Source: Chersky-840 sp963810195 (GTDB taxonomy: Bacteria > Actinomycetota > Acidimicrobiia > Acidimicrobiales > UBA8190). From it: DNA of 64,000 bases. Of the stretch, positions 52,448 through 61,281 are shown piece after piece; position 1 is the stretch's first letter, and every line of letters begins with the position of its first letter. Under the pieces are notes generated by a model that had not been told where the DNA came from, ran no database searches, and saw only the letters and a list, made by a program, of their open reading frames with translations. The translations under genes and the position numbers were made by a program. The DNA lies in NCBI GenBank assembly GCA_963810195.1, contig CAWEMO010000002.1:62001-126000 (forward strand). The letters are read 5' to 3'.

Positions 52448-53878
52448 GTGCAGCCCCTGTCTCCGCCCCGCGAGGTCGACGTGCCGGTCGTGCAGCTGGG
52501 TCGCCTGCGGCCCCTCATCGGGGAAGAGCGCTACGCGGACCTGATGGCCGAGGCAGCTCGCACCCGGGTCGCGCTCCGGGGCTCCACGGTGTGGAACGTG
52601 AGCTCGACGGCCACTGGAGGCGGGGTAGCGGAGATGCTGCAGGTGCTGGTCGGGTACATCCTCGGAGTCGGGGTTGGTGTCCGCTGGCTCGTCATCGCCG
52701 GGGATCCCGGGTTCTTCGCCATCACCAAACGCGTCCACAACCGCCTCCACGGCATTCCGGGCGACGGAGGGCTTCTGGGGGACGAGGAGGCCGGCGCGTA
52801 CGAATCGGTGCAGGCGGCCAACGCCGAGGCGATTGTCACGCACATCCGACCAGACGACGTGGTCCTCCTGCACGACCCTCAGACCGCCGGACTTGCGGCG
52901 CCGTTGAAAGCCACCGGTGCGACCGTGCTGTGGCGCTGCCACGTGGGGACCGAATCGGCGAACCGTTGGACCGACGACGCGTGGGCCTTCCTGCGTCCGC
53001 ACCTGGCGGCGTGCGACGGCTTCGTCTTCACGCGCCGGGAGTACGTCCCGGCTTGGATCCCCATGGAGAAAGTGTCGATCATCCCGCCCTCGATCGACCC
53101 CTTCTCGCCCAAGAACCAGGACCTGACGGTGGAGGAGCGGACCGCGATCCTGGGTGCCATGGGGGTGCTGGCGGGGACGTCGACCGGGCCGGCGACGTTC
53201 ACTCGCCGCGACGGCGCGGCGGGCCGCGTCGGCCGGCGTGCATCGGTCTGGGCCGACGCGCCCCTCGATCCCGACGCCCCCCTGGTCGTCCAGGTGTCGC
53301 GCTGGGACCGCCTGAAGGACATGGCCGGGGTCATGGCGGGATTCGCGGCGCGGGTGCCGGCCGGCAGCGACGCCCAGCTCGCCCTGGTGGGCCCCGCCGT
53401 CGACCACGTCAGCGACGACCCCGAGGGTCGCGAGGTCCTCGAGGCGTGCATCGAGACATGGAGCCTTCTGCCCCCCGAGCACCGGCGCCGTATCCGACTC
53501 CTGGTCCTCCCCATGGACGACCGCGACGAGAACGCGGCAATGGTCAACGCGTTGCAGCGACACGCCACCGTCATCGTGCAGAAGAGCCTGGCCGAGGGCT
53601 TCGGCCTCACCGTGGCCGAGGGCATGTGGAAGGCGAAGGCCGTCGTTGCTTCCGCTGTGGGCGGCATCATCGACCAGGTGACACCGGGAACGGGCGTGCT
53701 CCTCGAGGATCCCCGCGACCTCGACGGATTCGGCGACGCGCTCGTGGACCTCCTCGATCGGCCCGAAGAGGTGGCACGGCTCGGGGGCAACGCCCGGCGC
53801 CATGTGCTGGAGAGCTTCGTCGGCGACAAGCACCTCATGCAGTACGGCGCCTTGATGGAACAGTTGAAGGCGCGCTGA
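52448..53878 (+). CDS. treT: Trehalose synthase, GT4 family (TreT type)
   Basis: 476 aa from GTG 52448. Joins ADP/UDP-glucose and glucose to form trehalose. GSTVWNVSSTATGGGVAEML (donor-binding N-domain), LHDPQTAGL, WRCHVGTES, then the C-domain VVQVSRWDRLKDM, and QKSLAEGFGLTVAEGMWKAKAVVASAVGG with the E-x7-E motif. This matches the TreT/GT4 trehalose synthases. No duplication of its 5' end. Trehalose would serve stress protection in the dormancy-like neighbourhood. A HAD phosphatase follows on the opposite strand. Confidence 0.88.
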   Translation: MQPLSPPREVDVPVVQLGRLRPLIGEERYADLMAEAARTRVALRGSTVWNVSSTATGGGVAEMLQVLVGYILGVGVGVRWLVIAGDPGFFAITKRVHNRLHGIPGDGGLLGDEEAGAYESVQAANAEAIVTHIRPDDVVLLHDPQTAGLAAPLKATGATVLWRCHVGTESANRWTDDAWAFLRPHLAACDGFVFTRREYVPAWIPMEKVSIIPPSIDPFSPKNQDLTVEERTAILGAMGVLAGTSTGPATFTRRDGAAGRVGRRASVWADAPLDPDAPLVVQVSRWDRLKDMAGVMAGFAARVPAGSDAQLALVGPAVDHVSDDPEGREVLEACIETWSLLPPEHRRRIRLLVLPMDDRDENAAMVNALQRHATVIVQKSLAEGFGLTVAEGMWKAKAVVASAVGGIIDQVTPGTGVLLEDPRDLDGFGDALVDLLDRPEEVARLGGNARRHVLESFVGDKHLMQYGALMEQLKAR

Positions 53879-53950
53879 GCCTCTCCAGTTGCCGGGCGCC
53901 TCTCGTTGCCGGGCGTCTCTCGTTGCCGGGCGCCTCTAGTTGCCGAGCCC
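53879..53950. repeat. 17-bp tandem repeat x4 between convergent genes
   Basis: Four units of about 17 bp (consensus CGCCTCTCGTTGCCGGG) fill the gap between treT and the flavin-binding gene; the last unit contains the latter's stop codon (CTA, read leftward). Confidence 0.85.
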
Positions 53951-54424
53951 TGGCACCGAGGTGGCGGGCACCGGGTGGGGGACGGCGCGACCAGACGGGT
54001 CGTCGGCCCGTTCCAGCGGGAAGCGCCGGCCCGTCACCACGTCCAGGCGGACGTCGAACCGCATGTCCCCGGGCGCGGGGACCAGCGGCGTCGGGGAGGC
54101 CTGCGCGTCTGCTTCGGCCCCGGAATCGTCCAGAGCGGTGGCCAGGCCCCGCACGAGGACACTCCACGCTTCGCGGGCGTCGCGGTCCACATGGTCGACC
54201 TCGAAGGCGACGAGCGTGCCGGGGATGACCTCTGTCAGGTGGCCCGGCCCGAGTCGGACGACGATCTGGTGATCGTGGTAGGTGAAGTTCACCGGCTGGA
54301 TGAGCGGTGCCTGGTCGGTGGAGACGGCCAGGCGCCCGGTCAGGCCCCTCTTGGCCGCGGTGGCAAGCAACCGGACACATTCGGCGAGGGGGAGAACCTC
54401 TGATCCGCGTTGGTCGGTCCACAT
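53936..54424 (-). CDS. Pyridoxamine 5'-phosphate oxidase-fold flavin-binding protein
   Basis: 162 aa from ATG 54424 (MWTDQRGSEVLPLAECVRLL); the frame is open to 54529 but the promoter-like box at 54460-54473 would then be coding. Split-barrel FMN-binding pattern: LTGRLAVSTDQAPLIQPVNFTYHDHQIVVRLGPG (core RLAVSTDQAPLIQPVNF), then VAFEVDHVDRDAREAWSVLVRG. Resembles DosR-regulon-type small PNPOx proteins. Function unknown: flavin or F420 reductase-like. Convergent with treT. Confidence 0.82.
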   Translation of the reverse strand: MWTDQRGSEVLPLAECVRLLATAAKRGLTGRLAVSTDQAPLIQPVNFTYHDHQIVVRLGPGHLTEVIPGTLVAFEVDHVDRDAREAWSVLVRGLATALDDSGAEADAQASPTPLVPAPGDMRFDVRLDVVTGRRFPLERADDPSGRAVPHPVPATSVPGLGN

Positions 54425-54459
54425 AGGAAAAGCGTGGCACGACTCGTGCGGCGTACCTA

Positions 54460-54473
54460 GGGCCTTTGGTCCC
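54460..54473 (-). promoter_or_regulatory. DosR/DevR-like box upstream of the flavin-binding gene
   Basis: Plus strand GGGCCTTTGGTCCC (leftward GGGACCAAAGGCCC): 12 of 14 consensus positions, near palindromic, 36 bp upstream of ATG 54424, a normal promoter distance for an activator. Confidence 0.55.
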
Positions 54474-54571
54474 TCCTCGCCCGTGATCCAGGTCTCGAGA
54501 CGACGGGCGGTCACACCCTGGAGCTCCACGCCGCGAGGTGCCTCCGGTGGCGTGCGACCGGCCCGTGCCGG

Positions 54572-55327
54572 TCAGGGTGCGGGGGCGGAGTCCAGGAGTT
54601 CGCTGAGGTCGCGCACCACGACGTCGGCTCCCGACCGGGTGAGCGCCTCGGCACTGGCTCGCCGGGCCACTCCGACGACCAGCGCGAAACCACCCGAATG
54701 ACCGGCCATGACTCCGGCCGGGGCGTCCTCGACGACTGCGGCTCGGGACGGTGCGGCGCCGAGCTGTGCGGCGGCATGGAGGAACGTGTCGGGGGCCGGT
54801 TTCCCCTGAAGGTGCTGCTCCCGGGCCACCCCACCATCCACGACGACGTCGAAGAGCTCGGCGATGTGTGCCGCCGCCAGCACAGCTGCGCAATTCTCGC
54901 TCGCCGACACCACCGCGGTCCGGCGTCCGGCGGCACGAAGCCTCTTGACCAACGCCACCGATCCGGGGAACACCATCACCATCTCGGCGAGACGCTCGAG
55001 CACCAGCGTGTTCTTGCGATTGCCCACCCCGTACACCGTCTCCCGGTCGGGAGGATCGGATCGTCGGCCTTCGGCAAGGACGATCCCCCGCGAAGCGAGG
55101 AAGTCCCGGACGCCGTCGTACCTGGGTTTGCCGTCGACGTAGCGCTCGTAGTCCTCGACGGGGTCGAAGGCCCGGAACGCCTCGGCCCCGCCCGCGGCCC
55201 TGCGCGCCAGGAGCTCGTCGAAGGTCTCCTTCCACGCTGCCGCGTGGACGTGTGCGGTATCGGTCAGCACCCCGTCGAGGTCGAAGAGCCAGGCGTCGAG
55301 ATCACCGAAATCGACGTTGACGTGCAT
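54572..55327 (-). CDS. HAD hydrolase, beta-phosphoglucomutase-like
   Basis: 251 aa. HAD motifs: I WLFDLDGVLTDTAHVH (near residue 13), II TAVVSASEN, III KPAPD, IV VVEDAPAGVMAGHSGGFALVVGV. A helical cap (residues 25-95) places it in the beta-phosphoglucomutase / HAD-IA group. Because trehalose synthase lies nearby, action on a trehalose- or glucose-phosphate is plausible. GTG/ATG start at 55327 fits the family. Leftward, 57 nt downstream of the VOC gene. Confidence 0.88.
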   Translation of the reverse strand: MHVNVDFGDLDAWLFDLDGVLTDTAHVHAAAWKETFDELLARRAAGGAEAFRAFDPVEDYERYVDGKPRYDGVRDFLASRGIVLAEGRRSDPPDRETVYGVGNRKNTLVLERLAEMVMVFPGSVALVKRLRAAGRRTAVVSASENCAAVLAAAHIAELFDVVVDGGVAREQHLQGKPAPDTFLHAAAQLGAAPSRAAVVEDAPAGVMAGHSGGFALVVGVARRASAEALTRSGADVVVRDLSELLDSAPAP

Positions 55328-55384
55328 TCAGAGCACCACCGGCGGTGCGAAAACCACCTGTCGGGCCCGCCTCCGCATGAGGAG

Positions 55385-55762
55385 TCAGCCTTCCAAGCCG
55401 TAGGCGGTGGCGTGCTTGGGCTGGTAGAGGCCGATCTCCCCGGCCCCGGGAACCCGAAGCCGGGTGAGGAGACCGAAACCCTGGTCCTCGATCGGTGTCG
55501 TGAACTCGACACCCTTGCCGGTGAGCTCCGCCACCGTGGCCTCGACGTCCTCACACATCAGGTACATCTCGTGGTGGCCGCTCGGCGCACCGGTCTTCGG
55601 GTCGGCAGGGTGCACCCCGAGCTCTGCAGGCGGCAGCTTGAAGATGAGCCAGCCGCCGTGGGCATCCACATAGGGGAGCTCGAGGACGTCCCGGAGAAAA
55701 ACCCGAGCCTTGTCCGCGTCCTCGGCGAAGACGATGGCATGGGTGCTCGTGATCATCGCCAC
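55385..55762 (-). CDS. VOC family (glyoxalase-like) protein
   Basis: 125 aa (GTG 55762; ATG 55756 possible). Two beta-alpha-beta-beta-beta modules: MITSTHAIVFAEDADKARVFLRDVL (STHAIVFAEDADKARVF) and GHHEMYLMCEDVEATVAELTGKGV, with His and Glu metal-ligand positions (HAIVF, HEMYL, GEIGLYQP). Typical of glyoxalase/bleomycin-resistance proteins. Substrate unknown. A ten-unit 7-bp array lies directly upstream of the start. Confidence 0.85.
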   Translation of the reverse strand: MAMITSTHAIVFAEDADKARVFLRDVLELPYVDAHGGWLIFKLPPAELGVHPADPKTGAPSGHHEMYLMCEDVEATVAELTGKGVEFTTPIEDQGFGLLTRLRVPGAGEIGLYQPKHATAYGLEG

Positions 55763-55769
55763 ATGCTGT

Positions 55770-55839
<70 letters not shown>

Positions 55840-56035
55840 GCGCAGCGCTGCCCGGCTCCTGCCTGGTCCGGGAGGGGGGCCTGGCCACGACCAGGCGGTG
55901 ATCATGCCGGGATTCCGTCTGCAGACGGCCATTCGGCCCTATCGCAGGACCGACACGGAGGACAACCTTCAAGGAGACCTCGAGGGTCACGCTAGGGGCC
56001 GAACGATGTCGGACGAGTCATACCGAAGGAGGACC

Positions 56036-56116
56036 ATGACGATCTCGCCCAGCCCGGCGGTCCTCGTCATGGCCGCCGGCGGTCGTGCCGATGCCTCACG
56101 GGTGGTGAACCGGTGA
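56036..56116 (+). CDS. Possible 26-aa leader peptide before the FtsX-type permease
   Basis: ATG 56036 is preceded by AAGGAGGACC, the best Shine-Dalgarno in this part of the window. It encodes MTISPSPAVLVMAAGGRADA and a few more residues, and its TGA overlaps the permease GTG by four bases (GTGA at 56113-56116). The peptide has no recognised domain. It may exist mainly to load ribosomes for the permease. A longer frame from ATG 56006 is possible. Confidence 0.45.
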   Translation: MTISPSPAVLVMAAGGRADASRVVNR

Positions 56117-57231
56117 GCTTCCTCGAGTTCGCGTTCTGGAACATCTGGTCCAAGAAGGCCAGGTCTTTCGGGCTCGTCCTGGCTATCGCCTTCGCCGTCA
56201 TGACCGTCGTCACCCTGGCCGTCACGAGCAGCGGCCTCGAACAATCGGCGGCGGCCATCATCTCGGTCGGCAAGGCTGACTTCACGGTGGCTCAGAAAGG
56301 TGCCGCCGACCTCCTCGCCAGCACGATCGACCAGGGCGAGATGACTCGTCTGAAGCAGATCCAAGGTGTGGGGACGACGGTCGGGGTGCTCGTGGAGACC
56401 GAGCATCTGAGCGCGTCGACCCCGGTGTTCATCGAGATCGGGATCGCCCCGTCCGACCTCGCCCCCTTCGGCGTGACGATCGTGGCTGGGCACGCCTACG
56501 GAGCCACGGCGACCAATCAGGTCATGGTCGGTTGGCGTGCCGCGTCCACCTTCAATCTCCACGTCGGCTCGCGCTTCCACGCCAACGGCACCTGGAACAC
56601 CGTCACCGGGATCTTCTCCACCGGGAACAGCTTCGGTGACTCGGGGGCCATGTTCCCCCTCCCTGCCATTCAGGGCTACAACCGCCTGCCGGGGCTCGTG
56701 ACGATGGTGTTCGTGAAAGATGCCAAGGGCGTGGCCCCTGCCACGGTGGCCCATCGGATCGACACGACCATGCCCGAGCTCACGACCATCCGCACCGCCT
56801 CCCAATTCGGGCGCGCTGACCGGAATCTCGTCTATCTGAAGGCCGCTGTGACCGGGAGTACCGTCCTGGCCGTGCTGATCGGGGCGGTCATCGTGGGCAA
56901 CACGATGCTGTTGTCCGTCTTCGAGAGGACCCGCGAGCTCGGGCTCCTGCGTGCCATCGGTTGGACCCGAAGACGCATGGTGGGGCTGCTCCTCGGCGAG
57001 AACATGGCCCTGGCGCTGTTGGGGGCGATCATCGGGGTGGCTCTCGCCTTCGTGGTGACGAGCCTCCTCGAGCAATTGCCCGCGCTCAAGGGGATACTCC
57101 ACGCCAACTACACCTCGGGAGCCTTCTGGCGGGCGCTCTACACCGCCTTGGGCATGACGCTGATCGGCGGCCTCTACCCGGCCACCCGTGCCGCCCTGTT
57201 GTCCCCGCTGAAGGCGCTCAGCTATGAGTGA
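56113..57231 (+). CDS. FtsX-like ABC transporter permease (MacB/LolC type)
   Basis: 372 aa. N-terminal helix (residues 18-42: FGLVLAIAFAVMTVVTLAV), periplasmic MacB-PCD-like domain (45-245) and three C-terminal helices (near 255-280, 300-325, 345-365) with FERTRELGLLRAIGWTRRRM, the FtsX coupling segment. YPATRAALLSPLKALSYE is the family end. Works with the ATPase encoded just downstream (8-nt overlap). Probably exports or inserts a lipoprotein, peptide or lipid; substrate unknown. Confidence 0.9.
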   Translation: MSFLEFAFWNIWSKKARSFGLVLAIAFAVMTVVTLAVTSSGLEQSAAAIISVGKADFTVAQKGAADLLASTIDQGEMTRLKQIQGVGTTVGVLVETEHLSASTPVFIEIGIAPSDLAPFGVTIVAGHAYGATATNQVMVGWRAASTFNLHVGSRFHANGTWNTVTGIFSTGNSFGDSGAMFPLPAIQGYNRLPGLVTMVFVKDAKGVAPATVAHRIDTTMPELTTIRTASQFGRADRNLVYLKAAVTGSTVLAVLIGAVIVGNTMLLSVFERTRELGLLRAIGWTRRRMVGLLLGENMALALLGAIIGVALAFVVTSLLEQLPALKGILHANYTSGAFWRALYTALGMTLIGGLYPATRAALLSPLKALSYE

Positions 57232-57952
57232 CCCCTCGGCCGTGAGCGGTCCGTCGGCGATGGCCGGCCCAGCGGCTCCGGCACGATTCGCGATCGAGCT
57301 TCGAGACGTCGTCAAGGTCTACGAGGGCGGAGTCAGAGCCCTTGACGGTGTCGACCTGGCGGTCGAAGAGGGGGAGTTCGTTGCCATCACCGGTCCCTCC
57401 GGCTGCGGGAAGTCCACCTTGTTGCACCTGGTCGCCGCCCTCGACACCCCGACGTCGGGCACCGTCTTCGTCGACGGTCAGGACCTGAATCGCATTCACG
57501 ACGTGAGCCGCTTCCGCCGCGAACAGGTCGGCCTCGTGTTTCAGCTGCACAACCTGCTCCCCCAGGTGTCGGTGCGCGCCAACATCGAGGTGGCGATGTT
57601 CGGGACCCGGCGGTCTCCTCGAAGCCGCCGGGACCGGGCGCTGGAGCTGGTCCGGGAGATGGACCTGGGAGGTCGACAGGACAGGCTGCCCACCAGGCTG
57701 TCGGGGGGAGAACGGCAGCGGGTCGCAATCGCCCGGGCACTTGCCAATGAGCCGAGGCTCCTCCTCGCCGACGAGCCCACCGGCAACCTGGATGCCGCGT
57801 CGGTCGAGCGGATGATCGGCGTATTCCATCAACTCCATGCGAGGGGTGTGACGATTCTCCTCGTGACTCACGACCATTCCGTCGCCCAGGCGGCGCAGCG
57901 CACCGTCTTCATGCGCGACGGTCGAATCGTCGAGAATGTCGATGCCGGGTAA
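57224..57952 (+). CDS. ABC transporter ATP-binding protein (LolD/MacB type)
   Basis: 242 aa. Walker A GPSGCGKST (near residue 58), Q-loop FQLHNLLPQ, signature RLSGGERQRVAIARAL, Walker B LLLADEPTGNLD, H-loop VTHDHS. VVKVYEGGVRALDGVDLAVEEGEFVAI (core) marks the LolD/FtsE group. Overlaps the permease by 8 nt and the MFS gene by 17 nt: one operon of an ABC exporter plus an MFS pump. Confidence 0.93.
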   Translation: MSDPSAVSGPSAMAGPAAPARFAIELRDVVKVYEGGVRALDGVDLAVEEGEFVAITGPSGCGKSTLLHLVAALDTPTSGTVFVDGQDLNRIHDVSRFRREQVGLVFQLHNLLPQVSVRANIEVAMFGTRRSPRSRRDRALELVREMDLGGRQDRLPTRLSGGERQRVAIARALANEPRLLLADEPTGNLDAASVERMIGVFHQLHARGVTILLVTHDHSVAQAAQRTVFMRDGRIVENVDAG

Positions 57953-59606
57953 CGATTCTCGCAGCACCGATCCTCCCGCCTCTGTCGCTACCGGTACCCG
58001 TGGACGAGTCGCGCAGTCCCCGCCCTCCGGGAGCGTGCCGTCGCGACGGCACGCACTTGTCCTCGCAGTGCTGTGCGTCAGCCTCCTCATCGTCAGCCTC
58101 GACAACACGATCCTCAACGTGGCGCTGCCCACGATCGTCCGGAGTATGCACGCGTCGTCGAGCGAGCTGCAGTGGATCGTCGACGCCTACGCCGTCGTCT
58201 TCGCCGGCCTGCTGCTCGTCGCCGGCAGCCTCGGGGACCGCCTGGGACGCAAATGGGTCTTCATGGCGGGCCTGCTCGTCTTCGCCGCCGGGTCGGCCAC
58301 CTCTGCCTTTTCGGAGACACCGGACCGCCTCATCGCGGCGCGGGCCTTCATGGGTATCGGTGCCGCGGCCATCATGCCTTCGACACTGTCGATTCTCACC
58401 AACGTGTTCACCGAAGCGGAGAGCCGGGCCCGGGCCATCGGGTTCTGGTCGGGCACCACGGGGCTCGGTGTCGCCATCGGCCCGGTTGCCGGTGGATGGC
58501 TGCTGTCGCACTACTGGTGGGGATCGGTGTTCCTGGTAAACGTGCCCATCGCCCTCGGCGGGCTGTTGGCCACGATGTGGATCGTGCCCAACTCCAAGAA
58601 CCCGGTGAGCAAACGACCCGACCCCGTCGGCGCTGTGCTGTCCATCCTCGCTCTGGGACTGCTCCTGTGGGGGATCATCGAGGCCCCCGATCGCACCTGG
58701 ACGTCTCCGGTCGTTCTCGGGTCCATCGCGGGCGCCGGAGTGGTGATGGTTCTGTTCGTCCTCTGGGAGCGGCGCTCGACCCACCCGATGCTCATGCTCT
58801 CGTTCTTCGCGCACCGACAGTTCTCGGTTGCCATGGGGGCGATGGGGCTGGTGATCTTCGCACTCATGGGTGGGCTCTTCGTGCTCACGCAATACCTGCA
58901 ATTCTCGCTCGGCTACAGCCCGTTGCAGACAGGCTTACGTGTGGCGCCCATAGCCGCGGTGCTGCTGGTCGTGGCCCCTCTCTCCACCGTGCTCGTCCGG
59001 TACGTGGGGCGCAAGCCGGTCGTCTTCACCGGCATGGGGCTCATCGCGCTCGGTCTCGGGCTTCTGTCCCTGGCCACCGTGCGGAGCACGTACACCGACG
59101 TGCTCCCAGCCTTCTTGTGCATGGGTTTCGGCACGGGACTCGCCTTCGCTCCGTGCACGGAGTCGGTCATGGGCAGCCTGCCTCTGGAGAGAGCCGGGGT
59201 GGGCTCGGCCACCAACAGCGCCGCCCTGCAGATCGGTGGAGCGCTCGGGGTGGGGGTCCTCGGCAGCCTCCTCGACACGCGATACCAGGATCGAATGGCG
59301 CCGGTCCTCGCCCACTACCGGGTGCCGGAGTCGATCTCGAGCCTGATCACGGGCTCTCTCGGGGGCGCTCTGGCCGTCGCGCAGCGCCTGGGCGGCCATC
59401 TGGGCACCGAACTGGCCGAACTGGCTCGGGGGTCGTTCGTGAGCGGGATGGGCCTGGCCGTCACGGTCGGAGCATTCGTCGTCGGGGCGGCCGCCGTCGG
59501 CGTCCTGGTCCTGCTGCCCAACCGGGCGGAACCGACCCAACCCGAACAGGCGCCGGCGGAGCACGGGATGCCGGAAGAGGCCGTGCCTCAAGGCAGCGGC
59601 CTCTGA
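57936..59606 (+). CDS. MFS transporter, DHA2 (EmrB/QacA-like) family
   Basis: 556 aa, 14 predicted helices. Motif A LGDRLGRKWVFMAG (near residue 105), motif D1-like LDNTILNVALPTI in helix 1 (near 62-74) and GIGPVAGG-type motif C (GVAIGPVAGGWLL). These are DHA2 drug:H+ antiporter marks. The first 35 residues are polar. ATG 57936 overlaps the ABC ATPase by 17 nt. Likely exports drugs or metabolites with the same control as the ABC exporter. Confidence 0.92.
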   Translation: MSMPGNDSRSTDPPASVATGTRGRVAQSPPSGSVPSRRHALVLAVLCVSLLIVSLDNTILNVALPTIVRSMHASSSELQWIVDAYAVVFAGLLLVAGSLGDRLGRKWVFMAGLLVFAAGSATSAFSETPDRLIAARAFMGIGAAAIMPSTLSILTNVFTEAESRARAIGFWSGTTGLGVAIGPVAGGWLLSHYWWGSVFLVNVPIALGGLLATMWIVPNSKNPVSKRPDPVGAVLSILALGLLLWGIIEAPDRTWTSPVVLGSIAGAGVVMVLFVLWERRSTHPMLMLSFFAHRQFSVAMGAMGLVIFALMGGLFVLTQYLQFSLGYSPLQTGLRVAPIAAVLLVVAPLSTVLVRYVGRKPVVFTGMGLIALGLGLLSLATVRSTYTDVLPAFLCMGFGTGLAFAPCTESVMGSLPLERAGVGSATNSAALQIGGALGVGVLGSLLDTRYQDRMAPVLAHYRVPESISSLITGSLGGALAVAQRLGGHLGTELAELARGSFVSGMGLAVTVGAFVVGAAAVGVLVLLPNRAEPTQPEQAPAEHGMPEEAVPQGSGL

Positions 59607-59618
59607 GCCCTGGGGCCT

Positions 59619-59647
59619 GCCGGTCGGCCGCCGCTCGGCCGACCGGC
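59619..59647. terminator. Bidirectional hairpin between convergent MFS and UspA genes
   Basis: Perfect 12-bp arms GCCGGTCGGCCG / CGGCCGACCGGC with a 5-base loop, in the 56-bp gap between two convergent stop codons. Confidence 0.7.
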
Positions 59648-59662
59648 CCTGCCGGCGCCGAG

Positions 59663-60109
59663 TCATCTCCGATCGCGGAGCACGAGCACGGGGCAGTGTG
59701 CGTTGGTCACGCAGTGTTCGCTCACGGATCCCAGCAACATGCCGGTGAACTCCCCGTGACCCCTGCTGCCGACGACGAGAAGGTCCGCACCTCGTGATGC
59801 CTCGACCAGCGCCGGGGCAGGGTGGCGCCGCACGACGACTGGCCGGACGACGAGGCCGGGGTGGGCATCGTGGACCGTCTTGAGGACATCGTCGAGGACG
59901 GCGCGGGCGTCGGCCTCCGGGTCGTATCCCTCGGGGACCACGAGAACGACCCCGTAGGTGTTGGGCCACTCCCATGTGGTGACCACCTCGAGTGCGGATC
60001 CTGTCAGCTCCGCCTGCTGTGCCGCCCAGTTCAGGGCGGCCAGGGAGCACTCCGAGCCGTCGACGCCGACGACGATCCGATGGGTGCGCTCTGCTTGTGT
60101 GTTCGACAC
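59663..60109 (-). CDS. Universal stress protein (UspA family)
   Basis: 148 aa from GTG 60109 behind AAAGGAGATCGAT. Single Usp domain: RIVVGVDGSECSLAALNWAA at the start and the ATP-binding G-x2-G-x9-G-S pattern in VVGSRGHGEFTGMLLGSVSEH. NAHCPVLVLRDR ends the fold. Usp proteins are common DosR-regulon members in mycobacteria. No good DosR box was found directly upstream; a 26-bp direct repeat lies there instead. Confidence 0.92.
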   Translation of the reverse strand: MSNTQAERTHRIVVGVDGSECSLAALNWAAQQAELTGSALEVVTTWEWPNTYGVVLVVPEGYDPEADARAVLDDVLKTVHDAHPGLVVRPVVVRRHPAPALVEASRGADLLVVGSRGHGEFTGMLLGSVSEHCVTNAHCPVLVLRDRR

Positions 60110-60124
60110 ATCGATCTCCTTTCA

Positions 60125-60184
60125 CGGTCGGATCGCTGCGGTGTGGCGGCCAATTTTCCGGTCGGATCGCTGCGGCGTGGCGGC
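60125..60184. repeat. 26-bp direct repeat upstream of uspA
   Basis: Two copies (about 60125-60150 and 60159-60184) share CGGTCGGATCGCTGCGG followed by GTGGCGGC with one Y difference. Eight unrelated bases separate them. They lie in the uspA promoter region. Confidence 0.75.
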
Positions 60185-60201
60185 GGAGGTCACCGATGAC
60201 A

Positions 60202-60233
60202 CCGGCGGGGCGTCGCATGCGACGCCCCGCCGG
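60202..60233. terminator. 32-bp perfect palindrome, likely terminator of the membrane-protein gene
   Basis: Arms of 16 bp (CCGGCGGGGCGTCGCA and its exact complement) with no loop. It lies 38 bp past the stop at 60271 of the leftward gene. A second hairpin, AGCCC-TTTC-GGGCT (about 60246-60259), lies between. No T-run; an operator is the alternative. Confidence 0.55.
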
Positions 60234-60270
60234 ACAATCAGGCTCAGCCCTTTCGGGCTCGCCTCTTTCG

Positions 60271-60876
60271 TCACACCGTCGCCGGGACCTTGTCCACGGT
60301 GCGTGCCTTGGGGAACTCCTGGTCCTCGGGCACTCGGCGCAGGTGGAGGACGCCGAACAGCGTCAGCACGAGCATGAGGCCGGCCAGCACGAAGGACACG
60401 ATGGACGCGACCAGGGCGATCTGGCCGAAGGTCCAGAAGGCGTACGCCTCGAGGAGCAGCCCTCGCAGTGTGGTGCCCTTGAAGACCGTCTCCACCTGAG
60501 CCGCCAGCTTGGTGTTGGTCGGGTCGGCGATGGACTCTGCGCTCAACTGCGAGTAGGTCTTGCCCCCGCCGATCTCCTGCAGGTGGTAGGCGATGAAGTG
60601 ATCGGCGTAGGCCTCAGCCTGCTGGCCGGTCGTCAACGGCTGCCCCGCGTACTTCTCGATGTAGGGGATCATGACGGGCTCGATCTCGGTCCCGGCCTTG
60701 GCGTGGGCGAATGCCGCCCTGGATGGGAAGGTGATCTGCTGCTGGGCGAGCTGGTTGTGGACGTTGCTGTTGGCGAAGCTGTAGCCCCACAGACCAAGTC
60801 CCCCGGCCGCGAGCAGCATGACGACGAGGACTGCGCCGCCCGCCGTGAGGATCATGTCGAACGTCTTGCGCCGCAT
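60271..60876 (-). CDS. Two-helix membrane protein of unknown function
   Basis: 201 aa from ATG 60876 behind AAAAGGAGCC. Helix 1 near residues 8-32 (LTAGGAVLVVMLLAAGGLGLWGY), a 110-residue exported domain with NVHNQLAQQQITFPSRAAFAHA, and helix 2 near 150-178. I recall this type in actinobacteria with the unfounded label LigA. Nothing indicates a dioxygenase. Possibly a stress-linked membrane protein, as UspA lies next to it. Confidence 0.75.
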   Translation of the reverse strand: MRRKTFDMILTAGGAVLVVMLLAAGGLGLWGYSFANSNVHNQLAQQQITFPSRAAFAHAKAGTEIEPVMIPYIEKYAGQPLTTGQQAEAYADHFIAYHLQEIGGGKTYSQLSAESIADPTNTKLAAQVETVFKGTTLRGLLLEAYAFWTFGQIALVASIVSFVLAGLMLVLTLFGVLHLRRVPEDQEFPKARTVDKVPATV

Positions 60877-61281
60877 GTCTGGCTCCTTTTCCGATATTCG
60901 GTGTTTGGTTGAATGACTCGGCATCCGTGCCGGGCCTCTCAGGCCACGATGCCCGAGCCGGCGGGGTGCTCGGCAGAGTCGAAGGTCCCTGACCCGGGTC
61001 CAAACGTCCCTGGTGGAGACCGGTGTTCAGGCGTCGGTGGGCTGTCATGAGGCAGGTCCGGGGGCTCCCCCGGGAACGACGCAGGGACCCGAGGGGCTCG
61101 GTCGGCACCGGATCCGCTCAGGGAAATCGCTTCATCGCCGTCTTCGCGACCGCCGTGATGGGGTCGTCGGGGGTGATGGGGTCGTCGGGGGTGCCGGCAT
61201 CGTCGGGGGTGTCGGGTCGAGGCGGATTCCTCGAGGCGACGCAGGTCGTCGGACCCCGCTCCGTTGTCGCGCAGAGGCGAC
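60877..61281. other. Intergenic region, 405 bases
   Basis: Lies between the membrane-protein start and the kinase stop, both leftward. It contains the membrane-protein promoter, a weak DosR-like site near 60997-61010 (10 of 14) and an 18-bp tandem array. No open frame with family features was found. Confidence 0.5.
61158..61211. repeat. 18-bp tandem repeat x3
   Basis: ATGGGGTCGTCGGGGGTG twice, then a third unit differing in its first five bases, followed by a partial fourth. Lies in the intergenic region before the sensor kinase stop. Confidence 0.85.

Noticed and set aside
60271..60876. Aromatic ring-opening dioxygenase LigA
   Set aside because: Similar proteins sometimes carry this label, but the sequence is a two-helix membrane protein with no LigA metal-site motifs.
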